From Sinobacterium norvegicum (GTDB lineage Bacteria > Pseudomonadota > Gammaproteobacteria > Pseudomonadales > Sinobacteriaceae), in assembly GCF_923077115.1 (NCBI RefSeq), contig NZ_CAKLPX010000005.1:1-64000 (forward strand): 64,000 bases of DNA, read 5' to 3'. Within the stretch, counting starts at the first letter, position 1, and every line of letters begins with the position of its first letter. Position numbers and translations under genes: made by a program. Under the pieces are notes generated by a model. That model ran no database searches and had not been told where the DNA came from. It saw only the letters and a program-made list of their open reading frames with translations. Shown one piece after another: positions 1 to 8,745 of the stretch.

Positions 1-104
1 AGAATTGGAACCACCTGATCCCATCCCGAACTCAGTAGTGAAACGATTCCTCGCCGATGGTAGTGTGGGGTTTCCCCATGTGAGAGTAGGTCATCGTCAG
101 GCTT
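1..104 (+). rRNA. rrf: 5S ribosomal RNA, 3' part
   Basis: The first ~104 bases match the 3' four-fifths of a bacterial 5S rRNA: the conserved segments CCCGAACTCAGTAGTGAAA and GATGGTAGTGTGGGG, followed by CCCCATGTGAGAGTAGG, are all present. The 5' end lies outside the window. It is followed directly by a strong terminator, so this is the end of an rRNA operon. The translated reading frame across it is an artefact. Confidence 0.95.
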
Positions 105-115
105 TTATTCTAAGA

Positions 116-146
116 CCCCGTAAGCTACCGCTTACGGGGTTTTTTT
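116..146 (+). terminator. rrn operon terminator
   Basis: A perfect 9-bp stem CCCCGTAAG / CTTACGGGG (116-124 with 131-139) with a 6-nt loop is followed by seven T residues. It stands about 12 nt after the 5S end and is a classic intrinsic terminator. Confidence 0.93.
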
Positions 147-271
147 ATGGCTGGGGTTTCGTTAGGAGCAGGACTAAAGCATTGGTCAATGCAGACGGAC
201 AAATATTAGGCAGGACTGGGGGCTTGGCTGTAGCTGGATATCAGGTCTTGAAGGGGTGAAGAAGGGGAGAT

Positions 272-301
272 TCGCCTCTTTTCTTTGCTGGCAAGAGGCG
301 A
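272..301. repeat. hairpin downstream of dolP
   Basis: Inverted repeat TCGCCTCTT / AAGAGGCGA (272-280 with 293-301) with a 12-nt loop lies 15 nt beyond the dolP stop codon. On the minus strand it is positioned to end the lpoA-dolP transcript, but the bases after it (ATCTCCCCTTCTTC) are pyrimidine-rich rather than a clean T run. It may be a weak or Rho-assisted terminator or an RNA-stabilising 3' end. The rest of 147-315 shows nothing else. Confidence 0.5.
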
Positions 302-315
302 GCCTGAGAATGGAG

Positions 316-888
316 TTAGTCGATATACTCAAATACTTGTACGATCTTCTGAGCCCCGTATGTATTAGAGATGGCGTTGACTGAGATGCGTGCTTCTTCT
401 CGTGTCAGCAACCCCATCATATATATAATACCGTTCTCAGTAACAATTTTAATTCTGTTCGAGGGGACGCCCTCGCTGGCCAGTAGCTTACTTTTAGCTT
501 TGGTGGTTATCCAGCTGTCATTGCTGCGGGCTGGTAGAGAGATGGGCCCGGCAATAGTGATTTCGTTATACACCCTGCGTGTCTTTTGCAGTTTTTTAAC
601 TGTTTTTCCGGCAGCCTGTTTAGCTGCATCGTTAGGCACTTGACCGGTCAGCAGCACGATGCCGTTATAGCTGGTGACGGTGGTGTGAGCTTCTTCTAAA
701 TCGGGGTGAGATTTTTTTATGTTAACCGTGGCTGTGGTTTCAAGACTTTGATCATCAATCAACGCGCCCCACGAGCGTGTACCGGAGTTTTCTTCAATTT
801 GCCCGTCGGTGCTGGCACCGATGATTGATGAGCAGCCCGAACTTATTAACAATGCGGCTAGACTTAACGATAGAACCGTGTGCTTCAT
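316..888 (-). CDS. dolP: DolP-like BON-domain outer-membrane lipoprotein
   Basis: 190 aa, the usual size of DolP (YraP). A lipoprotein signal ends at Cys19 (SSGC, a relaxed lipobox), followed by two BON domains at about residues 50-118 and 122-187. The repeated hydrophobic-glycine pattern is visible as GIVLLTGQV in the first and GIIYMMGLL in the second. In E. coli DolP binds anionic phospholipid at division sites and supports outer-membrane integrity and BAM function. It is the last gene of the lpoA-yraN-diaA-dolP run, 3 nt after the diaA stop, the same order as in E. coli. Function is inferred from family and context. Confidence 0.9.
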   Translation of the reverse strand: MKHTVLSLSLAALLISSGCSSIIGASTDGQIEENSGTRSWGALIDDQSLETTATVNIKKSHPDLEEAHTTVTSYNGIVLLTGQVPNDAAKQAAGKTVKKLQKTRRVYNEITIAGPISLPARSNDSWITTKAKSKLLASEGVPSNRIKIVTENGIIYMMGLLTREEARISVNAISNTYGAQKIVQVFEYID

Positions 889-891
889 GGA

Positions 892-1491
892 TTACTCTTC
901 CTCACAACCAAATAAGAAACCATCAATTAATTCGCAGATACAATGCAGAATGAGCAACTGAGCCTCAATGATTCGCGGTAGATTATCGCTGGGTATGCGA
1001 AGTTCGACATCGTCCTGGTCGAGTAGGGCTGCAACGCCGCCTTCATCGTCTCCGGTAATGCAGACAACACAGAGCTCGCGGTCATGAGCCGCGCGAATAG
1101 ATTGGATTAAATTTGTCGCATGATTATTAGTGGCGAATACCAACAGGATGTCGCCTGGCTGTGCCAACGCTTTAATTTGTTTCGAAAAGACTTCATTGTA
1201 GCTGTTGTCGTCCGCTATACCTGAGAGCACAGCGCCATCAGCATTGAGGTTTAAGGCTGGCAGACTGGGACGCTCATGGGCAAAACGGTTAAGCAGATTG
1301 CTGGTAAAGAGCTGCGCCAAGGCTGCGCCAGCGCCATTGCCGCAGCAGAGTATTTTGCGGTCGTGGAGCAAGGAATGAACAATCATTTCGCCCGCATCGG
1401 CAATGGCGTCGGCGAGAGGATCCATCGACATGGAGATAGTTTCGATGTTTTCGGCAAACTGTTCGGTAATGTGATTGCGGATGTCAGGCAT
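892..1491 (-). CDS. diaA: DiaA-like SIS-domain protein
   Basis: 199 aa with one SIS (sugar isomerase) domain. The phosphosugar-binding loop is CCGNGAGAALA at residues 49-59, and NLNADGAVLSGIADD (81-95) is typical of the GmhA/DiaA group. The position between yraN and dolP identifies DiaA, which in E. coli binds DnaA and promotes timely initiation at oriC, rather than GmhA heptose isomerase. GmhA proteins are close paralogues, so a sedoheptulose-7-phosphate isomerase label is the main alternative. It starts 17 nt after the yraN stop codon. Confidence 0.85.
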   Translation of the reverse strand: MPDIRNHITEQFAENIETISMSMDPLADAIADAGEMIVHSLLHDRKILCCGNGAGAALAQLFTSNLLNRFAHERPSLPALNLNADGAVLSGIADDNSYNEVFSKQIKALAQPGDILLVFATNNHATNLIQSIRAAHDRELCVVCITGDDEGGVAALLDQDDVELRIPSDNLPRIIEAQLLILHCICELIDGFLFGCEEE

Positions 1492-1508
1492 TTGATAAGT
1501 TATCTATA

Positions 1509-1874
1509 TTAGTAGTGTTGTTCAATGGCATTTTGCACCCAGTCATATGTGATAGCTTGGCAGTCATTGTCTTTACTCATACTCACTATATCAAAGCGGT
1601 AGCTGATATTGTTAGTGTGTTTATGTTTTAGCAGGTAATTATTGGCTGTTTTTATCAGTTTTATTTGTTTTTTACTGCTCACGCTCTCAAGGCCGCTGCC
1701 GAAGGTCGATGTTTTTCGAAATCGAACTTCGATAAATACCACCGTCTGCTGATGCTGCATAATAAGATCGATTTCACCGCTGCGGCAGGCGTAGTTCCTG
1801 TCGAGCAAGGTGAGGCCTCGTGCCAGCAGATAGTGTTCTGCCAGCGCTTCGTAGGGGTCTCTATTTTGTTGCAT
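1509..1874 (-). CDS. yraN: YraN family protein (UPF0102)
   Basis: 121 aa, close to the family length. It carries the nuclease-fold signature GEIDLI (Glu34, Asp36) followed by VFIEVRFRK (Glu49, Arg51), arranged as in Holliday-junction-resolvase-like folds. The biochemical role of YraN is not established. It lies 24 nt downstream of lpoA and 17 nt upstream of diaA, in the conserved lpoA operon. Confidence 0.9.
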   Translation of the reverse strand: MQQNRDPYEALAEHYLLARGLTLLDRNYACRSGEIDLIMQHQQTVVFIEVRFRKTSTFGSGLESVSSKKQIKLIKTANNYLLKHKHTNNISYRFDIVSMSKDNDCQAITYDWVQNAIEQHY

Positions 1875-1898
1875 TTATTCATCCGTGAATAGTTGCGT

Positions 1899-3740
1899 TT
1901 AGTGCTTGTCAATAGTGGGTAGCGGGACTGCGCGCCCATTTTTAAAGGTTGCCCATGCCGGACGTCGCGTAATTTTATTGTGCTCATCCATTTTGAGTGT
2001 GCCGGTGGAACCGTAAATTCGACTACTTGATTGACCTTTTAATTGAGGGAGTCGTGAGGACGTGGCGTAGGCGTCAATACCGAGGGCGTAAAGTGATTTG
2101 CTGTAGTTGCCGCCCTTACCTATATAGTCTCGAACTGCCTGGTTCAGCGGTGACGAGGTTAGCATCCATGGAAGCTCGCTAAAATAAATAGTGTTTAGAT
2201 CTTTGTCGGCACTGGGGTTGATTCTGCCGCTGTAGATATGTGATGAGGCATACACAGGAAGGTCCTGAGCATAATAAAAGGCTAGAAGTGGTCGGATTGA
2301 GCGAGCTTGCTGGCTTTGAGCCACGACAAAGACTGCGTCGATATCTTGGCGTCGGCGGGCGTCGGCTTCAAAGCTGTCACTGACAATGCGCGCAATGGTG
2401 CGGGCCCGTTGTTCGCTGATATTGATGTTCAGACTGTTCTTCAAGCTTGGAGACATTGAGCGTTCATCGGTATAGGGGGCGGTAGCAACAATCTCGCCAT
2501 CAAGTGCCGACCAAACCTGGCTGTATTCGTCGGCGATACGCTGCCCCCAGCTTGTCTCAGGGTAGGTAAGCAGTACTCGCTCTGCGCCGCCAAGTTTGGC
2601 TTGCTCCGTAATTAACGCTATTTCATCGTGGGTTGAAATAGAGAGCTGGTAGAAGTTATCTGAAACTGGCTGGTTACTGCTGTAATTGAGCGCCAAGACA
2701 GGAGTGGTAAGGTTCTCGGACTCGGCCAGGTTGTTGACTGTAGACTTTTGCAGTGGGCCGATAACCAATTCTGCACCATTGTTGACAGCTTGGTTATACA
2801 GCGCCTGGATATCAATATCGCTCTGGCTACTGTCATAAACTCTCACCACGGCTTTGAATTCATTCCTGATCGCTTGCTGACTTTGGTAATGGGCGGCGAG
2901 GAAGCCATCGCGTAGGCTTTCCCCTGCCTTGGCAAGTTTTCCCGATAGAGGGAGTAGTAGTGCGATATGTTTTGGCCGGTTGCGCTCGATTTCTTCGAGC
3001 ATGCCTAGGCCGCCGGGAAGGTTGTTGGCTGCGGGATGTTCACCCCATGTGTTGCGCCATTGGTTGAGTAAAAGCACTTGTTCGCTGATGTCGCCGGAGG
3101 TGGACTGTGCTATTTGAGTTAATGCGACCCAGCCTGATAGTTCGCTGCTATCTGAAGTTGCGCCAGGCAGTTCATCATTTGGAATCTGTGTCAGAGCACG
3201 CCAAATCGCATCATTGTTGAGCTGGCGTTCTTCGGCATCAACAAACTCCTTAGATAAGCTGATTCTGACATTAGCGCTGGCTAAATGATCGCCTTGCAGG
3301 GCATAGCTGTTGGCGAGTAGTTCGAGAATCGCGAGGCGGGTCTTGCTATCGGCAGCTTGCAGTAAAGATGAGTCGGTCTGTTGGCTTAAGTTTTCAATAA
3401 CGGCATCGTAGTCCCCATCATTAAAGAGCAGTTGGTTGTCGACTAACATGTAACGGCTCTTGAGTGGATTGCTCAGGTTGGCAACAGAAATACCACTGAG
3501 CAGTTGGCGAGCAGTATTCGGTTGTTCTGCTGCGAGCAACTCAGCCGCACTCAGGCTGGCGGGCACGGCAATAAGTGGGTCGCTACTGCGGCTGTCGGCA
3601 AGCAACTGCTCTAATTGATTGCTGATCAACTGGTTGTCTGCAGTGTCGCCGGGTTGGCTGCTACAACCTGCTAGGATGAAACAAATAACTGAGTAGCGAA
3701 GAAAACGAGAGTAATTAGTCGTCATAAGTTTTAATATCAT
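1899..3740 (-). CDS. lpoA: LpoA, outer-membrane lipoprotein activator of PBP1A
   Basis: 613 aa. The N-terminus is a lipoprotein signal with lipobox LAGC (Cys26 from the first ATG). A second ATG at 3725 would give the shorter and more typical signal beginning MTTNYSRF; neither start has a clear Shine-Dalgarno. Residues ~30-250 are helical, TPR-like, and ~265-610 form the LppC periplasmic-binding-protein-like domain starting HIALLLPLSGKLAKAG. In E. coli LpoA spans the periplasm and stimulates PBP1A. It is divergent from rsmI with 61 nt between the starts, exactly as in E. coli and Pseudomonas. Confidence 0.92.
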   Translation of the reverse strand: MILKLMTTNYSRFLRYSVICFILAGCSSQPGDTADNQLISNQLEQLLADSRSSDPLIAVPASLSAAELLAAEQPNTARQLLSGISVANLSNPLKSRYMLVDNQLLFNDGDYDAVIENLSQQTDSSLLQAADSKTRLAILELLANSYALQGDHLASANVRISLSKEFVDAEERQLNNDAIWRALTQIPNDELPGATSDSSELSGWVALTQIAQSTSGDISEQVLLLNQWRNTWGEHPAANNLPGGLGMLEEIERNRPKHIALLLPLSGKLAKAGESLRDGFLAAHYQSQQAIRNEFKAVVRVYDSSQSDIDIQALYNQAVNNGAELVIGPLQKSTVNNLAESENLTTPVLALNYSSNQPVSDNFYQLSISTHDEIALITEQAKLGGAERVLLTYPETSWGQRIADEYSQVWSALDGEIVATAPYTDERSMSPSLKNSLNINISEQRARTIARIVSDSFEADARRRQDIDAVFVVAQSQQARSIRPLLAFYYAQDLPVYASSHIYSGRINPSADKDLNTIYFSELPWMLTSSPLNQAVRDYIGKGGNYSKSLYALGIDAYATSSRLPQLKGQSSSRIYGSTGTLKMDEHNKITRRPAWATFKNGRAVPLPTIDKH

Positions 3741-3801
3741 GTGAATTTAAGGCGGGACAGTTAGTGTCGCGCACTATTGATACTGTTATATAGGAAACAC
3801 T

Positions 3802-4641
3802 ATGTCTGAGGCTGTTTTATACATTGTAGCAACCCCTATCGGCAATCTTGATGATATGGTACCTCGGGCGCTCAAGATACTGCAATCAGTCGATGTGATT
3901 GCCGCCGAAGACACCCGTCATAGCAGTCGTTTAATGCAGCACTTTAGCATAACTACGCCGATGATAGCTTGCCATGATCACAATGAAGAGTATGTGGCGG
4001 AAAAGTTAATTGAGAAATTGCGACAGGGTGAGCAAATTGCCTTGATTAGTGATGCCGGTACGCCGCTGATTTCAGATCCGGGCTATCGTGTTGTGACGCA
4101 GGTGCGTGATGCTGGCTTTAAGGTCGTCCCCGTCCCGGGCGCTTGCGCCATGGTGGCAGCGTTGTGTGCCAGCGGTCTGCCATCAGACCGCTTTATTTTT
4201 GAGGGTTTTTTGCCGGCCAAAGAATCTGGACGTCGTCAGCGTTTACAGCGGGTCGTCGATGAGACTGCAACGCTCATATATTATGAGAGTCCACATCGCA
4301 TAGTTGCGTCGTTATCGAGCATTGCCGAGGTCTTCGGGGGCGATAGGGAGGTTGTTCTTGCGCGAGAGCTCACCAAAACCTTTGAGACAATAAAAGCCCT
4401 GCCTGTGGCAGAAATGGTGGCATGGGTTGAGTCTGACCGGAATCAACAGAAGGGGGAGATAGTGCTATTGGTGCGTGGTGCGCCAAAGCGAGAGCAGGGA
4501 GAGGCGCTGGACGCAGAGACGCTGAGGGTGTTGAAAATACTGGCGGCTGAGGTGGGTGATAAACAGGGTGCTGTGCTGGCCGCAAAGGTTACTGGAGAGA
4601 AGAAAAACAAACTGTATAAGTGGCTTATTGCCAATCAGTAA
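3802..4641 (+). CDS. rsmI: 16S rRNA (cytidine1402-2'-O)-methyltransferase RsmI
   Basis: 279 aa tetrapyrrole-methylase-fold enzyme. The glycine-rich N-terminal motif VATPIGNLDD (9-18) and SDAGTPLISDPG (83-94), which form the SAM site, are diagnostic of RsmI. It methylates the 2'-OH of C1402 in the 16S rRNA decoding centre, working with RsmH encoded downstream in the dcw cluster. GGAAACACT precedes the ATG. It is divergent from lpoA and followed by rnpB. Confidence 0.96.
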   Translation: MSEAVLYIVATPIGNLDDMVPRALKILQSVDVIAAEDTRHSSRLMQHFSITTPMIACHDHNEEYVAEKLIEKLRQGEQIALISDAGTPLISDPGYRVVTQVRDAGFKVVPVPGACAMVAALCASGLPSDRFIFEGFLPAKESGRRQRLQRVVDETATLIYYESPHRIVASLSSIAEVFGGDREVVLARELTKTFETIKALPVAEMVAWVESDRNQQKGEIVLLVRGAPKREQGEALDAETLRVLKILAAEVGDKQGAVLAAKVTGEKKNKLYKWLIANQ

Positions 4642-4659
4642 AACGCGTGGATAGTTAGG

Positions 4660-4688
4660 TTGCACCGGCCTGGTAATACCGCTATGAT
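4660..4688 (+). promoter_or_regulatory. rnpB sigma-70 promoter
   Basis: TTGCAC (4660-4665), a 17-nt spacer and TATGAT (4683-4688) place the start at about 4695-4696. That is exactly where the RNase P RNA 5' strand begins. Confidence 0.85.
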
Positions 4689-4695
4689 TCGCGCC

Positions 4696-5052
<357 letters not shown>

Positions 5053-5234
5053 TTTATACGTTTTGTGCTGATAGCACGCCGGTCTATATTCTATTCAGCT
5101 ATATAGATGAAGGTGTGTTCTAGCTTAGAGTAGTAACAAGCTGTTTTCATGCTCCAAATTTCATATTTAAATCCCTTGTTCAGTGTCGAACCCTGCAAAT
5201 TCTACGCTGTAGCCCTATTTATCGCCGCCATTTC

Positions 5235-5264
5235 TTGACAATTCCTCGGCATAATCCCTATAGT
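5235..5264 (+). promoter_or_regulatory. mra (dcw) promoter
   Basis: TTGACA (5235-5240), an 18-nt spacer and TATAGT (5259-5264) lie about 60 nt upstream of mraZ. This is the only strong sigma-70 candidate in the 270-nt gap between rnpB and mraZ. The MraZ boxes begin right at the -10 element, which fits autorepression. Confidence 0.8.
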
Positions 5265-5297
5265 GTGGTTAAGTGGAGAATTGTGGGTAAAAGTGGG
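5265..5297 (+). promoter_or_regulatory. MraZ operator repeats
   Basis: Direct repeats GTGGA (5273), GTGGG (5283) and GTGGG (5293) are spaced exactly 10 nt apart, with a further GTGGT at 5265. GTGGG repeats at one-helical-turn spacing are the known MraZ recognition element upstream of mraZ in other bacteria. Confidence 0.8.
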
Positions 5298-5328
5298 AAT
5301 TTGTCAAAATGGGAGCTGAGTTAGGTTG

Positions 5329-5784
5329 ATGTTTAGAGGGGTGACGCACATCACAATGGATGCAAAGGGGCGCTTGGCCATGCCGGCTAAGTATCGCGAT
5401 CGCCTGCAGCAAAGTTGTGAGGGTCAGCTGGTTGCCACCATTGATATTCAGTCCCAAAGTTTGAGTATTTATCCGCTGCCCGTTTGGGAGAAAATCGAAC
5501 AAGATATTCAAGAGTTACCGTCACTCAATCCTCAGGTTAAGCGGTTTCAGCGCCTGTTGATTGGTCATGCCAGTGACTTGGAGCTCGATGGTAGTGGCCG
5601 AGTATTAATGCCGCAGTCGCTGAGAGACTATGCCGGCTTGAAGAAAAAATTAGTATTGGTTGGTCAGGGTAAAAAATTAGAGTTGTGGAATGAAGAACTC
5701 TGGCTTACCGAAACTGAAACATGGTTGCAGCAGGCTCAAGATGATGAGTCTATACCCGATGAAATGCTGTCTTTGTCACTTTGA
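5329..5784 (+). CDS. mraZ: MraZ transcriptional regulator
   Basis: 151 aa starting MFRGVTH at the ATG (5329); an in-frame TTG one codon earlier is ignored because family members begin MFRG. There are two SpoVT-AbrB-type DNA-binding halves, each with the conserved DxxGR/MP signature: DAKGRLAMP (11-19) and DGSGRVLMP near residue 87. MraZ forms a ring that binds GTGGG repeats and represses its own operon; such repeats sit immediately upstream. First gene of the division and cell-wall cluster. Confidence 0.96.
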   Translation: MFRGVTHITMDAKGRLAMPAKYRDRLQQSCEGQLVATIDIQSQSLSIYPLPVWEKIEQDIQELPSLNPQVKRFQRLLIGHASDLELDGSGRVLMPQSLRDYAGLKKKLVLVGQGKKLELWNEELWLTETETWLQQAQDDESIPDEMLSLSL

Positions 5785-5793
5785 GGTTGATTG

Positions 5794-6714
5794 ATGCACG
5801 AAACAGTATTGTTAAACGAAGCCGTGGAAGCGCTGCTTGTTGATAAGGAGGGGTGTTACGTCGACGGTACATTTGGTCGCGGTGGGCATACTCGTCACTT
5901 ATTGGCGCAATTGGGTGAGTCAGCGACGGTTATCGGTTTCGACAAGGATCCTCAAGCTATTGATACGGCAAATATCTTGGCTGCGGAAGATGGTCGTTTT
6001 TCCATTGTGCACAACTCTTTTGCTGAGCTGAAAAACGAATTAGAGCGACGTCAGCTGAGTGGCGCAGTGCAGGGTATTTTACTCGATTTGGGGGTTTCTT
6101 CGCCGCAGTTGGATCAGGCTGAGCGCGGCTTTAGCTTCATGAAAGACGGCCCGTTAGATATGCGCATGGATACCACGCGTGGACAGAGCGCAGCTGATTG
6201 GATTGCCGCCGCTGAAATGGATGATATTTCTCTGGTACTACGTGAATTTGGTGAAGAGCGATACGCCAAAAGAATTGCCCGAGCGATTGTACGTGAGCGT
6301 GAGGAGGAGCCTATTAAGACCACGGCTCGACTTGCGGGTATTATTTCAGAGGCGCACCCAGCCTGGGAAAAACATCGCCACCCGGCAACAAAGTCATTTC
6401 AAGGTATTCGTATTTACATCAACAACGAACTGGGTGACTTGAAGGATATATTAGAGCAGGCGCTCGATGTTTTGGCCATTGGCGGACGTTTAGTGGTGAT
6501 TAGCTTTCATTCGCTCGAAGATCGCATGGTTAAACGTTTTATCCGAGACCTGCAAAAAGGCCCGGTATTGCCAAGGCATATTCCTGTGACTCAGGCACAA
6601 ATGGAGCCGCCAATTAAGGCCGTAGGTAAGGCAGTTAAGGCAAGCAAGGCAGAGGTTGAGGTTAATATTCGCTCGCGAAGCGCAATTATGCGTGTCGCAG
6701 TAAAGCTGAAGTAA
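5794..6714 (+). CDS. rsmH: 16S rRNA (cytosine1402-N4)-methyltransferase RsmH
   Basis: 306 aa from the ATG at 5794 ([10 protein letters not shown], the family N-terminus; SD GAGG just before it). The SAM-binding loop is [10 protein letters not shown] (24-33), followed by [12 protein letters not shown] and the C-terminal [15 protein letters not shown]. It methylates N4 of C1402 in 16S rRNA, the same nucleotide that RsmI treats at the 2'-OH. It lies 9 nt after mraZ. Confidence 0.96.
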   Translation: MHETVLLNEAVEALLVDKEGCYVDGTFGRGGHTRHLLAQLGESATVIGFDKDPQAIDTANILAAEDGRFSIVHNSFAELKNELERRQLSGAVQGILLDLGVSSPQLDQAERGFSFMKDGPLDMRMDTTRGQSAADWIAAAEMDDISLVLREFGEERYAKRIARAIVREREEEPIKTTARLAGIISEAHPAWEKHRHPATKSFQGIRIYINNELGDLKDILEQALDVLAIGGRLVVISFHSLEDRMVKRFIRDLQKGPVLPRHIPVTQAQMEPPIKAVGKAVKASKAEVEVNIRSRSAIMRVAVKLK

Positions 6715-6721
6715 GTTGGTC

Positions 6722-7027
6722 ATGACAACAACGCCGTCAACAGCATTGCTTAATAGTCGCCGTTTTTCAGTGCCGTTGTTGATGGTTTTGTTGCTGGTCA
6801 ATGTTGCCTCTGCGCTGGCCGTTGTTTACAGCACTCATTGGAATCGTCAGTTATTCGGTGAGTTGCAGGTTGTGCAGCGTGAGGCAGTGGCTATTGAGGC
6901 GGAATGGGGGCGGTTGCTGCTGGAAAATAGCAGTTTAGGTGCCTATGCAAGAATAGAGTCGATAGCAAGAAAACAGCTGTCGATGAAACAACCATCAATT
7001 GAAGAGACGGTGTTGGTGAAACAGTGA
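6722..7027 (+). CDS. ftsL: Cell division protein FtsL
   Basis: 101 aa bitopic protein: a short cytoplasmic N-terminus, one membrane segment at about 17-36, then a periplasmic coiled coil (about 40-90) with the LFGELQ and WGRLLLENSSL pattern typical of FtsL. I chose the ATG at 6722 over an upstream TTG. FtsL works with FtsB and FtsQ to activate FtsWI at the septum. The stop codon overlaps the ftsI GTG start by 4 nt, implying translational coupling. Confidence 0.92.
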   Translation: MTTTPSTALLNSRRFSVPLLMVLLLVNVASALAVVYSTHWNRQLFGELQVVQREAVAIEAEWGRLLLENSSLGAYARIESIARKQLSMKQPSIEETVLVKQ

Positions 7028-8745
7028 CGGATCCTAGCAACAACAGTACAGCATCGTGGCGTTTCCATGTGGTATGGGCTGGGTTGTTGTGTCTTGCTGT
7101 TTTGCTCATCGCGCGGTTGCTGGGTTTGCAGGTGTTAGAGAGTGAGCGCGGCCGAGAGTTTTTGTTAGAACAGGGTGACCGCAGGGCAGTGCGAACAGAG
7201 CAGATTGTGGCTCATCGGGGTATGATTGCCGATCGCAATGGTGAGCCACTCGCAATCAGTACGCCGGTGGTCTCCGTTTGGGCTGACCCAACAATATTAA
7301 GCCAGCATCTCGATAGCCTGCCAATGTTGTCGACGGTTATTGGTATCGATCAATCAGTCTTTCAGGCCCGTGTAAAGCGGATGGCTAAACGACGCTTTAT
7401 ATATTTGCGCAGACATTTGACCCCGGTCGATGCTGATAGGGTAAAGGCGTTAAAGGTTCCGGGTGTATATTTTCAGCAAGAATACAAGCGCTATTACCCA
7501 GCAGGTGAGGTCGCAGCTCATATTGTTGGTTTTACAAATATTGATGATAAGGGTCAGGAAGGCCTCGAGTTAACTTACGACGGCCATTTGAACGGTGTGC
7601 CAGGTAAGAAGCGTATATTAAAGGATTTGCATGGCAGCCTGATTCGAGAACTGGATCAAATTCAGCCGGCCAAACCCGGTGAAAACCTCTATCTCAGTAT
7701 CGATCTTCGGGTGCAGTATGTTGCCTATAAAGCATTAAAAAAAGCTATTAAATTACATCATGCCTCGTCTGGCTCGGTGGTGGTGTTAGACAGTCGTACC
7801 GGTGAGTTATTGGCGGCAGCCAATCAGCCCTCTTTTAACCCTAATAACCGAAATCGCTTAGACCCTGCGGCGTTGCGTAACCGTGTTGTTACCGATGTCT
7901 TCGAACCGGGCTCAACGGTAAAACCGTTGACGATTGTCGCGGCGCTAGAGAGTGGAAAATTCACGCCTGATACGATGATCAATACCAGCCCCGGGCATAT
8001 TCGCGTCGGCAAGAAGACGTTATTGGATCCTGTTAACTATGGCACGATTGATGTTTCTAAAATCATCAAGAAGTCCAGTCAAGTTGGAACAACCAAGATT
8101 GCCCTCCAACTGGAGCCCGAAGTGGTTCGTAACGTTTTCTACAAGGCCGGGCTTGGGCAGGCAACGGGTACGGGGTTCCCCGGTGAGGGTGTCGGTGTCT
8201 TACCGAATCACCGCCGCTGGAGTGACATCGAGAGAGCGACTTTTTCCTTCGGCTATGGCTTGTCGGTAACGCCTTTGCAGCTGGCGCAATCTTATACAGT
8301 CTTTGCCAACCACGGAGTGAAAAAGCCGGTCAGTTTATTGCGAAGAGATACCGGTGTTGAGGGGGTTGCAGTGACGTCGCCCAAGGTGGCTGATGATATT
8401 TTAACCATGATGCAATCAGTCACTGAGAAGGGTGGCACTGGAACGCGGGCGGCGGTTAAGGGGTATAGTGTAGCCGGAAAATCCGGTACCGCGCACAAGG
8501 CGGCTCGCGGCGGCTATAGCGAAAACGAATACACAGCAGTCTTTGCCGGCTTAGCTCCTGTCAGCGATCCGCGGATTATTGTCGTTGTGGTCGTGAATGA
8601 TCCCAAGGCTGGCCAGCATTACGGTGGCCAGGTAAGTGCGCCAGTATTTGCCGATGTGGTTGAGAACACATTGGGCCTGTTAGGCTCATCGCCAGATCAG
8701 ATTGGTGATTACAAGCCCGCACAGCTGATGGCGGGGCGGATATGA
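7024..8745 (+). CDS. ftsI: Septal peptidoglycan transpeptidase FtsI (PBP3)
   Basis: 573 aa class B PBP with GTG start. Membrane anchor at ~15-33, PBP dimerisation domain (GMIADRNGEPLAIS, 66-79) and a C-terminal transpeptidase domain. The nucleophile motif is S297-TVK. The third motif is KSG (486-488) instead of the E. coli KTG. The second motif reads SSQ (351-353) where E. coli PBP3 has SSN. It cross-links septal peptidoglycan together with FtsW, encoded downstream. The start overlaps ftsL and the stop overlaps the murE ATG (ATGA). Confidence 0.96.
   Translation: MTDPSNNSTASWRFHVVWAGLLCLAVLLIARLLGLQVLESERGREFLLEQGDRRAVRTEQIVAHRGMIADRNGEPLAISTPVVSVWADPTILSQHLDSLPMLSTVIGIDQSVFQARVKRMAKRRFIYLRRHLTPVDADRVKALKVPGVYFQQEYKRYYPAGEVAAHIVGFTNIDDKGQEGLELTYDGHLNGVPGKKRILKDLHGSLIRELDQIQPAKPGENLYLSIDLRVQYVAYKALKKAIKLHHASSGSVVVLDSRTGELLAAANQPSFNPNNRNRLDPAALRNRVVTDVFEPGSTVKPLTIVAALESGKFTPDTMINTSPGHIRVGKKTLLDPVNYGTIDVSKIIKKSSQVGTTKIALQLEPEVVRNVFYKAGLGQATGTGFPGEGVGVLPNHRRWSDIERATFSFGYGLSVTPLQLAQSYTVFANHGVKKPVSLLRRDTGVEGVAVTSPKVADDILTMMQSVTEKGGTGTRAAVKGYSVAGKSGTAHKAARGGYSENEYTAVFAGLAPVSDPRIIVVVVVNDPKAGQHYGGQVSAPVFADVVENTLGLLGSSPDQIGDYKPAQLMAGRI

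Noticed and set aside
5-259. 84-codon frame over the window start
   Set aside because: It runs through 5S rRNA and the rrn terminator, so it is not a gene.
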